DNA of 13,932 nt from Bacteroidota bacterium. Lineage in GTDB: Bacteria; Bacteroidota; Bacteroidia; Flavobacteriales_D; Crocinitomicaceae. A program made the position numbers and the translations under genes. The notes below the pieces were generated by a model that saw only the letters and a list, made by a program, of their open reading frames with translations, made no database searches and was not told the origin of the DNA. Position 1 is the stretch's first letter; each line of letters opens with the position of its first letter. The DNA lies in NCBI GenBank assembly GCA_024280195.1, contig JAJRQP010000158.1, positions 1 to 13,932 on the forward strand, given 5' to 3'. Positions 1 to 6,462 of this stretch are shown here, piece by piece.

Positions 1-908
1 TGTGTTTATCTGACCCAATACAAAACCTTGTTGCTGCCGAGGGGGGAGGAACCTGGTCTGGAGTAGGAGTTGTTGGTTCTACTTTTGACCCGTCCATTGC
101 AGGTGTGGGTAACCACATCATTACTTATACAATACCTGGTGTATGTGGGTCTTCTGATACAGAATTGATTGCTGTCTCAAACGCCTTCAATGCAACGATT
201 ACTCCTCAATCCAATTTGTGCACAGCAGATGCTTCGGTGAATTTAACAGCAGTTGACTTGGGAGGAACCTGGTCAGGTATCGGCATTACCGATGTAATAA
301 ACGGAACATTTGACCCGTCCATCTCGGGTGCAGGAACACACACAATTACTTATACTATTTCAGGTGGTTGTGGGGATGTTGATACAGAATCGATTGTTGT
401 TACACAGACTCCAGATGCAAATTTTACAGGAGCTACAACTTTATGTGATTACAATAGCCCAGTCACTTTTAGTCCAACGACTAGTGGAGGAACTTGGTCT
501 TCATCTTGTGGTGTTTGTATAGATGTTAATTTAGGAGAATTTAATCCGGCAACCGCAGGGGTTGGTTCTTGGACAATTGCTTATACAGTTACGATTTCGG
601 GGTGTTCTAATAACACATCAAGCAATATTGTAGTAGATGCTTGTGCCTCTAATCAAGAGTTAACGGCAAATGATGTTTTAATCTATCCAAATCCAACAAA
701 TGGTCATTTTACCATAGAAACAGGAAGCACGAAAGAAGGAATAATTCAAATAACAGACAACCTAGGAAAAATTATTGTAGTTGAATCGTTTAAGAACGGG
801 TCCAAAACGCTTCAACTTTCTACAGAACTTTCTACAGGTAGTTATTTTGTTAAGGTGTATAATGATCTTGGAGTTTTAAAAAACATTGTCCGCTTTATAA
901 AAAAATAG
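1..908 (+). CDS. T9SS type A sorting domain repeat protein (3' part, 5' end outside window)
   Basis: The reading frame is open from base 3, so the gene starts before the window; the ATG at 105 lies inside a repeat and is not the start. The visible part holds about three repeats of roughly 72-75 residues. Each has a GGTW motif (nt 45, 261 and 486), and the first two share FDPSI, ITYTI and a CG..DTE motif. The third repeat is diverged and carries an extra CGVC. The C-terminus (about nt 657-905) is a T9SS type A sorting domain with IYPNP at nt 681-695, a GSYFVKVYND segment and a final basic FIKK. Proteins of this kind are exported through the Sec and type IX systems and anchored on, or released from, the cell surface. 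The repeats suggest an adhesin-like or structural role, but the function is unknown. A terminator follows the stop codon. Confidence 0.88.
   Translation, partial: CLSDPIQNLVAAEGGGTWSGVGVVGSTFDPSIAGVGNHIITYTIPGVCGSSDTELIAVSNAFNATITPQSNLCTADASVNLTAVDLGGTWSGIGITDVINGTFDPSISGAGTHTITYTISGGCGDVDTESIVVTQTPDANFTGATTLCDYNSPVTFSPTTSGGTWSSSCGVCIDVNLGEFNPATAGVGSWTIAYTVTISGCSNNTSSNIVVDACASNQELTANDVLIYPNPTNGHFTIETGSTKEGIIQITDNLGKIIVVESFKNGSKTLQLSTELSTGSYFVKVYNDLGVLKNIVRFIKK
45..560 (+). repeat. In-frame tandem repeats of about 216-225 bp
   Basis: Near-identical stretches recur in phase: GGAGGAACCTGGTC at 45 and 261 with a diverged copy at 486, and TTTGACCCGTCC at 84 and 309. The spacing is 216-225 bp, which preserves frame and gives 72-75 residue protein modules. 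The first two copies are closest to each other at the DNA level, which suggests fairly recent duplication or gene conversion. The array probably continues to the left of the window. Confidence 0.75.
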
Positions 909-922
909 TTCAGTTGATTTTA

Positions 923-950
923 AACGCTCAGAAATTCTGGACGTTTTTTT
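923..950 (+). terminator. Rho-independent terminator after the repeat protein gene
   Basis: The arms AACGCTCA (923-930) and TGGACGTT (938-945) pair with one mismatch and one G-U pair around a 7-nt loop, and a run of T (944-950) follows. It lies 15 bp after the stop codon at 908. It separates this gene from the aminotransferase at 991. Confidence 0.7.
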
Positions 951-990
951 CAATTATCAATGATTGGAAATTACTTTGTACATTTAAACC

Positions 991-2130
991 ATGAAGCATT
1001 ACCATTCAAAATTACCAAATGTTGGAACAACTATTTTTACAGTAATGTCGCAATTAGCGAAAGAAACGGGAGCAATTAATTTATCTCAAGGCTTTCCTAA
1101 TTTTCCGGTTGATCCTTTATTGGTTGAATTATTAGAAAAGAACGCCCAAAAGGATGTTCACCAATATATGCCAATGGCAGGTTCTCCAGAATTAATGACA
1201 CAGGTGTCCAAATTAATTTATGACAATTACCAACGTAATATTGATGCTTCGTCAGAATTATTAATTACAGCAGGAGCAACGCAAGCCATTTTTACGAGTA
1301 TTCTTGCTCTAATCAGTCCGGGTGACGAAGTGATTATTTTAGACCCCAGTTACGATTGCTATGAACCCGCTGTGACTTTAGCCGGAGGAATCCCCGTTCA
1401 TGTACAGCTAGGAGATGATTTTCTTCCTGATTGGGACAGAATAGAAGGTGTGATTTCTTCCAAAACGAAGATGATTATCACCAACAACCCGCACAATCCC
1501 TCAGGAAGAATGTGGTCAAAAGAAGATGTTGACACCTTAGAATTACTTCTGTTAAAAAACGAAAACATTATTCTCCTCTCGGATGAAGTGTATGAGTTTA
1601 TTCATTTTGAAAAAGAACACATTTCTGCACACACAGTAACTAGTTTAAGCCACAGGACAATTATTACCTCATCTTTCGGAAAAACATTTCACATCACAGG
1701 ATGGAAAATGGGTTACCTTGTTGCACCGGAAAAATTGATGGTTGAAATAAAAAAAGTGCATCAATTCAACGTTTTTAGTGTAAACAGTGTTGCTCAGGCT
1801 ACATTATCAGATTACCTTCAACAATCAGACGTCTCAATTTTGGGGTTGTTTTATCAAAAAAAACGCGATTTATTTCAATCTTTATTGAAAGACTCTAATT
1901 TTGAATTACTGCCTTGCGAAGGAACTTATTTTCAAACAGTGAATTACAAAGCAATCTCTCAGCAAAACGATGTTGAGTTTTGTAAAGAGCTAGCAATAAA
2001 GCACAAAGTTGCGGCAATTCCAATTTCTGTGTTTAACAAAAGTAACTTAGATCAAAAAATCATTCGTTTTTGTTTTGCAAAGAATGATGAGACTTTAATT
2101 TCAGCAACAAAAATTCTATGTCAAATTTAA
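991..2130 (+). CDS. PLP-dependent class I aminotransferase, methionine/glutamine aminotransferase-like (YbdL type)
   Basis: The 379-residue product is full length for fold-type I aminotransferases. It transfers an amino group from an amino acid to a 2-oxo acid with pyridoxal phosphate, in the cytoplasm. Visible landmarks are the N-terminal INLSQGFPNFP segment, N169 in NNPHNPSG, D198 and Y201 in LSDEVYEF, the Schiff-base lysine K231 in SFGKTFHITGWKMGY, and the substrate-carboxylate arginine R359 in IIRFCFAK. The pattern is closest to the YbdL/kynurenine aminotransferase III group, which prefers methionine, glutamine and aromatic or sulfur amino acids; the exact substrate cannot be read from sequence. 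The ATG at 991 fits the usual N-terminus. The 3' end overlaps the amidase gene by 13 nt, so the two are very likely translated from one mRNA. Confidence 0.9.
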   Translation: MKHYHSKLPNVGTTIFTVMSQLAKETGAINLSQGFPNFPVDPLLVELLEKNAQKDVHQYMPMAGSPELMTQVSKLIYDNYQRNIDASSELLITAGATQAIFTSILALISPGDEVIILDPSYDCYEPAVTLAGGIPVHVQLGDDFLPDWDRIEGVISSKTKMIITNNPHNPSGRMWSKEDVDTLELLLLKNENIILLSDEVYEFIHFEKEHISAHTVTSLSHRTIITSSFGKTFHITGWKMGYLVAPEKLMVEIKKVHQFNVFSVNSVAQATLSDYLQQSDVSILGLFYQKKRDLFQSLLKDSNFELLPCEGTYFQTVNYKAISQQNDVEFCKELAIKHKVAAIPISVFNKSNLDQKIIRFCFAKNDETLISATKILCQI

Positions 2131-2885
2131 CAGTAACTCTTGTAGAAATAGATCAGGTTTGGGAGAATAAACAAGCTAATTTTGACTTGTACACAGATTA
2201 TTTGAAAGATGTAGAAACGGATTTAATTCTCCTTCCCGAAATGTTTAACACTGCTTTTTCAATGAATGCCGAAGAGCTTGCAGAACCTTGGGATAAAAGT
2301 GTGTCTATTCAATGGTTGCAAAAACTTTCTAAAGAAAAATCAGCTGCTATATATACCTCGTTAATAATAAAGGAGAATGAGAATTTTTACAACAGAGGTG
2401 TTTTTGTATACCCAAATGGAGGCATCATTCATTATGATAAACGTAAGTCTTTCAGTTTGGCAGGAGAACATAAAATCTTTAAGAGTGGTGAAAAAGAAGT
2501 TATAATTGACTATAAAGGATGGAAATTTCAACTACAAATATGCTACGATCTTCGTTTTCCTGAAATTGCAAGAAATAGAATCAAAAAAGATGGAACACCA
2601 GCTTACGATGCTATTTTATACGTTGCCAATTGGCCAGAAAAAAGAATTGAGCATTGGAACGCTCTTTTAAAAGCCCGCGCCATTGAAAACCAGTGTTATG
2701 TACTAGCAGTCAACCGAATAGGGGTTGATTGTCCAGGGTTAAATTATAGCGGTTGTTCTTCTATTGTTTCAGCAAATGGCATTTTTTTGTCACCAAGAAC
2801 GGTCTCTCAACACTATAACATTTTAAAAGAAGATTTGCATCAAATTAGAACTAAACTTTCTTTTCTCATTGATTGTAATGTATGA
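2118..2885 (+). CDS. Nitrilase-superfamily amidohydrolase, omega-amidase-like (YafV/Nit2 type)
   Basis: The 255-residue product matches the length of E. coli YafV (about 256). It belongs to the carbon-nitrogen hydrolase fold, with a Glu-Lys-Glu-Cys active site: E41 in LLPEMFN, K108 in YDKRKSF, E117 in AGEHKIF, and the nucleophile C142 in QICYDLRFPE. Family members hydrolyse omega-amides such as 2-oxoglutaramate or 2-oxosuccinamate to the 2-oxo acid and ammonia. The upstream aminotransferase would generate such a substrate when glutamine donates its amino group, so the pair probably forms a transaminase/omega-amidase module, which pulls the transamination forward. The ATG at 2118 lies inside the aminotransferase frame (13-nt overlap). 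No hairpin terminator is visible after the stop. Confidence 0.88.
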   Translation: MSNLTVTLVEIDQVWENKQANFDLYTDYLKDVETDLILLPEMFNTAFSMNAEELAEPWDKSVSIQWLQKLSKEKSAAIYTSLIIKENENFYNRGVFVYPNGGIIHYDKRKSFSLAGEHKIFKSGEKEVIIDYKGWKFQLQICYDLRFPEIARNRIKKDGTPAYDAILYVANWPEKRIEHWNALLKARAIENQCYVLAVNRIGVDCPGLNYSGCSSIVSANGIFLSPRTVSQHYNILKEDLHQIRTKLSFLIDCNV

Positions 2886-2912
2886 ATCATTTAGTTAGAT
2901 TCGGTGTGTTAC

Positions 2913-2943
2913 TTGTTTTCTTCCTTAAAAGGTTATATCTTTG
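2913..2943 (+). promoter_or_regulatory. Bacteroidota-type promoter (TTG, 20 bp, TATCTTTG)
   Basis: TATCTTTG at 2936-2943 is an exact match to the Bacteroidota -7 consensus TAnnTTTG. A TTG at 2913-2915 lies 20 bp upstream, the expected distance for the -33 element. The start codon is at 2973, after an A/T-rich leader with no Shine-Dalgarno sequence, which is typical of the phylum. This promoter should drive the 639-residue secreted protein gene. Confidence 0.7.
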
Positions 2944-2972
2944 CTTTGAATAATTAATTAATAATAATAACT

Positions 2973-4892
2973 ATGAAAAAAATTTACTTAAGTGCACTCG
3001 CTGTAGGATTGATGACAACTAGTGTTATTGGACAGAACTTGACTTCACAGTATAAGTTTGACAATAAAGCAGAGCTTTCAGAAGCAAAACTTACAAAAAA
3101 GCATGGAAACAACACTCTTCAAACACCTCAAACCAAAGCAGTTGTTTGGTCTGAAACATTTGGCGGTATAGGAACAGCTCCAGCATCAACTGCGGGACCG
3201 ACCTTTTCAACTGCAAACGGCGTGTGGACAACAGGAGGAGCAGATGCTTCAGCTTGGAAGCACAGTTTTTATACTACAAGTGGCACATGGTCTGGTGGAA
3301 CAACGCCTTTTGCATCTACTTCAGCAAATGATGGGTTTATGTTGTTTGATGCAGATTCTGTAAATACAGATTATACAGTAACACCAATTGCAATGGTTGC
3401 TGCTCCTGCAGATCTAATAGGAGAATTAATTTCACCAGTTATTGATTTAACTGCTGAAGCAAGTGCATTGTTAACTTTTCAACAAAATTTTAGATGGTGT
3501 TGTGCAGGAACACATCAAATTGAAGTGTCTGTTTCAGCGGACAATGGCGTAACTTGGTCTCCTCCAACTTCTGCCATTCCTTCTAGTGTAAGTGCAAATG
3601 ATGATTTTGAATCAGTTACAGGTAGTTACTCTTACCAAATCAACCTTACAGGTGTTGCTGCTGGCAACATGGTTATGCTAAAGTTTGCATGGATTGGAAC
3701 AGGTGGGAATTCTCATTACTTCTGGAATATTGATGATATTGAAATTTCACAATTAGAAGCAAACAATGTTCAAAATCTTGCATCTTACATTGTAGGAGCA
3801 GGAAACAATGGTGTTGAATATGGTAGAACGCCAATGTCTAATATTCCAACTTCTTGGACCGTTGGTTCTCAAGTAAGAAACTTTAGTTATACAACACCAC
3901 TTACAACAACAATGACATCTGATTTTGTGTCTTTCTCAACGGCTCCGCCAACAGTTGATATAGATATGGATTCAGTAAGAAATATCGAAAGTATTGAAAG
4001 TCCAGCGTTATCTATTGGGACATATTCAGGAGTTTATACTGTAACAGCAGGGACTGATGTCAATGGAGCACCTACTTTTGTTGATAATGTTCAATCGAGA
4101 GAGTTTGCAATTTCACAAAGTGAATATTCTCTTGATGGAATAGGAATTTATACAACTAATGTTAGTGGTACTTCAATTGGAACAGCATCTTTCACAGGAG
4201 CAGCGGATAATGTGTTTTTAGGTGCACTTTATCACATTGAGCCCACAACTATAGTAACAAGCTTAAAAGTTATGTTGGCGAGTTCAACTGTGCCTGGAAG
4301 TCAAATTCAAGGCTCTATTATGCCAGCATCTAAGTTTCAAAATGATACTGTAAATGTAAAGTTAGGAACATCAGCTAAATTAACCATTACAGCAGCTGAT
4401 ACTACTCAAGGGTTCGTTATGTTACCACTTGTTACCCCAGTTACTTTGACAACAGGTGATTTTTATGCCGTTGTTGAGTTATTCAGTTTAGGAGGGAATT
4501 TTGAGATTGCTATTTTAGATGATGAATCTGTTGCTCAACCAAGTGTTGCGTCTATGATTAACATCTTGGATGGTACCCCAGCTGTACCAACATCATATAC
4601 AAACGGAACCGCTGTTGGTGTTAGAATGATGGTAAATAACCTTGGCGTTAACGAAAACTCTCTTAACGGAGTTAACGTTTATCCTAACCCAACAACAGGT
4701 AAATTCACAGTTACTAACGAAAACAACACTGAAAACACAGTTGCTATTTTCGATATGTTAGGTAAAGAAGTTTACACAAATACAACTTCATCTTCTCTTA
4801 CAGTTGATTTATCAGCTAACGGAATGGGTGTTTACTTAGTGAAAGTTTCTAACGAAAACGGATCTATCGTAAAAAGAGTTGTTATTAAATAA
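2973..4892 (+). CDS. Secreted T9SS type A sorting domain protein with jelly-roll-like N-terminal domain
   Basis: The 639-residue protein starts with a Sec signal peptide (MKKIYLSALA..., likely cleavage near G20/Q21). Residues about 58-260 look like a jelly-roll (MAM-like, choice-of-anchor) domain, from VVWSETFGG through WCCAGTHQIEVSVSADNG to YFWNIDDIEI. A middle region is followed, at about 405-555, by a second beta-rich module (FLGALYHIEPTTIVTSLKV..., TTGDFYAVVELF) of a kind common in flavobacterial secreted proteins. The T9SS type A sorting domain (about 557-639) has VYPNP at 569-573, GVYLVKVSNENG and the basic tail KRVVIK. No catalytic motif is visible, so an adhesive or matrix role is inferred only. 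The gene has its own consensus promoter and strong terminator and looks monocistronic. Asparagine codons in the sorting domain are almost all AAC, unlike the rest of the gene. Confidence 0.88.
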   Translation: MKKIYLSALAVGLMTTSVIGQNLTSQYKFDNKAELSEAKLTKKHGNNTLQTPQTKAVVWSETFGGIGTAPASTAGPTFSTANGVWTTGGADASAWKHSFYTTSGTWSGGTTPFASTSANDGFMLFDADSVNTDYTVTPIAMVAAPADLIGELISPVIDLTAEASALLTFQQNFRWCCAGTHQIEVSVSADNGVTWSPPTSAIPSSVSANDDFESVTGSYSYQINLTGVAAGNMVMLKFAWIGTGGNSHYFWNIDDIEISQLEANNVQNLASYIVGAGNNGVEYGRTPMSNIPTSWTVGSQVRNFSYTTPLTTTMTSDFVSFSTAPPTVDIDMDSVRNIESIESPALSIGTYSGVYTVTAGTDVNGAPTFVDNVQSREFAISQSEYSLDGIGIYTTNVSGTSIGTASFTGAADNVFLGALYHIEPTTIVTSLKVMLASSTVPGSQIQGSIMPASKFQNDTVNVKLGTSAKLTITAADTTQGFVMLPLVTPVTLTTGDFYAVVELFSLGGNFEIAILDDESVAQPSVASMINILDGTPAVPTSYTNGTAVGVRMMVNNLGVNENSLNGVNVYPNPTTGKFTVTNENNTENTVAIFDMLGKEVYTNTTSSSLTVDLSANGMGVYLVKVSNENGSIVKRVVIK

Positions 4893-4940
4893 TAACTGTT
4901 TGTTTTCTGATTAAATTCAGAACACATTACGTATATTTAA

Positions 4941-4971
4941 AACCGAGAAGCAATTGCTTCTCGGTTTTTTT
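4941..4971 (+). terminator. Strong Rho-independent terminator after the T9SS cargo gene
   Basis: A perfect inverted repeat AACCGAGAAGCAA / TTGCTTCTCGGTT (4941-4966) is followed by a run of T to 4971. Allowing for a loop of 4-6 nt, the stem has about 10-11 pairs and a GC-containing base. The T-run ends exactly at the ATG of the next gene (4972). Confidence 0.88.
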
Positions 4972-5394
4972 ATGGACTATCTCGAACTCGGATATTTAGG
5001 ATTGTTTTTGGTTTGCTTTCTTTCAGCAACCATCTTGCCATTGGCTTCTGAAGCTGTGGTTCTTGCCTTTCTTTATTATAATTACGATCCAGTTACTGTA
5101 CTTGTTATTGCTACTTTAGGAAACACACTTGGAGGTGTCACCAATTATCTTTTGGGAATGTTGGGTAAAACAAAAACACTCAAAAAGTATATCAAAAACG
5201 AAGAGAAATGGAATCGCACAGAGAAGAGAATTGAAAAATATGGCATTTGGCTTGGCTTAATTACATGGCTCCCGTTTATTGGTGATCCTCTAACAATCGT
5301 ACTTGGTTTTTTTCGCGTTAAGTTCATTCCTTTATTCTTCTTAATGCTACTAGGAAAAGGACTTCGATATGCAGTAATTGTTTTCTTATGGTAA
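4972..5394 (+). CDS. YqaA-family (VTT/DedA-like) small integral membrane protein
   Basis: From the ATG at 4972 the product has 140 residues, close to E. coli YqaA (142). The pattern matches that family along its length: an N-terminal hydrophobic segment with FLSATILPLASEAVV (16-30), ATLGNTLGGVTNYLLG (47-62), a basic cytoplasmic loop (KTLKKYIKNEEKW), then RIEKYGIWLGL, a re-entrant-like WLPFIGDPLTIVLGFFRV (99-116), and a last span beginning LGKGLRYAV. VTT-domain proteins sit in the inner membrane and are linked to lipid or small-molecule transport; for YqaA itself the substrate is unknown. An in-frame TTG at 4954 would add six residues but lies inside the terminator hairpin, so I chose ATG 4972. 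There is no room for a ribosome-binding site between the T-run and the ATG. Confidence 0.82.
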   Translation: MDYLELGYLGLFLVCFLSATILPLASEAVVLAFLYYNYDPVTVLVIATLGNTLGGVTNYLLGMLGKTKTLKKYIKNEEKWNRTEKRIEKYGIWLGLITWLPFIGDPLTIVLGFFRVKFIPLFFLMLLGKGLRYAVIVFLW

Positions 5395-5446
5395 AACCTT
5401 CCGCATCTAATTCATTTTAACGATATTTGTAAAAAACAATTCAATA

Positions 5447-6454
5447 ATGGCAAAATTGACCACCCTCCATGAATTTATCATGGACAAACAAGCAGATTTC
5501 CCTTACGCTTCTGGAGAATTATCACGTTTACTTTCTGACATTGCAATCGCTTCTAAAGTCGTAAGTAACGACGTGCGTAGAGCAGGACTCATGGATGACA
5601 TTCTCGGAAAACAAGGAAATACAAATGTGCAGGGTGAAGAACAACAAAAATTAGATGTCATTGCGGATAAAGCATTTATCTCCGTTTTTAAAACAGGTGG
5701 TGAAGTTTGTGGAATTGCTTCTGAAGAGAATGACGAGTTCATGCCATTCGAGAGTGAGTTTTCTCAAGCAGGAAAATACGTGGTATTATTTGACCCACTA
5801 GATGGCTCTTCTAACATTGACGTTAACGTTTCTATCGGTACTATCTTCTCTATTTACAGAAGAATTAGCCCTAAAGGAACTCCTGCAACAAAAGAAGATA
5901 TGTTACAGCCAGGGGACGAGCAAATTGCTGCGGGTTATGTACTTTACGGTTCATCAACAATGTTGGTTTATACCACAGGAAAAGGGGTGAATGGTTTTAC
6001 GTTAGACCCATATATCGGAGAATTTTGCCTTTCTCACTCAAACATGAAAATGCCTGAAACTGGTCGAGTTTATGCCATGAATGAAGGAAATATCAATATT
6101 TGTGATCCAGGAATTAAGGATTACATTGAAACGTATTGTCAACAAACGCAACCTGGGCAGCCTCGGCCATATTCTGGAAGATACATCGGCTCATTAGTAG
6201 CAGATTTTCATCGGAACTTAATTAAAGGCGGAATTTATATTTACCCTTCTACAACTGTTGATCCTGATGGTCGCTTACGTTTATTATATGAGTGTAATCC
6301 TCTTGCGTATATTGCAGAACAAGCGGGAGGACTAGCAACAACTGGACACGAAAGAGTAATGGAGATAAAACCAAACGAACTACACGAGCGTGTTCCTTTC
6401 TTTATTGGTTCTAAAACAATGGTTGAACAAGCAATGAACTGCTTGAAGAAATAA
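5447..6454 (+). CDS. fbp: Fructose-1,6-bisphosphatase class 1
   Basis: The 335-residue protein is of normal length for class 1 FBPase. It hydrolyses fructose 1,6-bisphosphate to fructose 6-phosphate and phosphate, the committed step of gluconeogenesis, in the cytoplasm with Mg2+. Metal and phosphate-binding motifs are intact: ASEEND (91-96), FDPLDGSSNID (115-125), RYIGSLVADFHRNLIKGG (245-262), GIYIYP (262-267), and YECNPLAYIAEQAGG (281-295) with metal ligand E282. The start MAKLTTLHEF fits family N-termini. The gene sits 52 bp after the YqaA-like gene and 8 bp before mfd, so it is probably cotranscribed with mfd. A near-consensus -7 box (GATATTTG, 5422-5429) lies upstream but lacks a matching -33 element. 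Confidence 0.95.
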   Translation: MAKLTTLHEFIMDKQADFPYASGELSRLLSDIAIASKVVSNDVRRAGLMDDILGKQGNTNVQGEEQQKLDVIADKAFISVFKTGGEVCGIASEENDEFMPFESEFSQAGKYVVLFDPLDGSSNIDVNVSIGTIFSIYRRISPKGTPATKEDMLQPGDEQIAAGYVLYGSSTMLVYTTGKGVNGFTLDPYIGEFCLSHSNMKMPETGRVYAMNEGNINICDPGIKDYIETYCQQTQPGQPRPYSGRYIGSLVADFHRNLIKGGIYIYPSTTVDPDGRLRLLYECNPLAYIAEQAGGLATTGHERVMEIKPNELHERVPFFIGSKTMVEQAMNCLKK

Positions 6455-6462
6455 GCGAAAGA

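Noticed and set aside
971..978. TTACTTTG as a -7 promoter box for the aminotransferase gene
   Set aside because: It misses one consensus base and has no TTG at the expected -33 distance; it could still be real, but support is too thin for a feature.
4905..4922. Small hairpin TTCTGA / TCAGAA after the T9SS cargo gene
   Set aside because: It is only 6 bp, A/T-rich and has no T-run; the strong hairpin at 4941 is sufficient to explain termination.
4954..4971. In-frame TTG as an alternative start of the YqaA-like gene
   Set aside because: It lies inside the terminator stem and T-run, and the ATG at 4972 gives the family's usual length and N-terminus.
5422..5429. GATATTTG as a -7 promoter box for fbp
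   Set aside because: One mismatch to TAnnTTTG and no -33 element at about 20 bp upstream.
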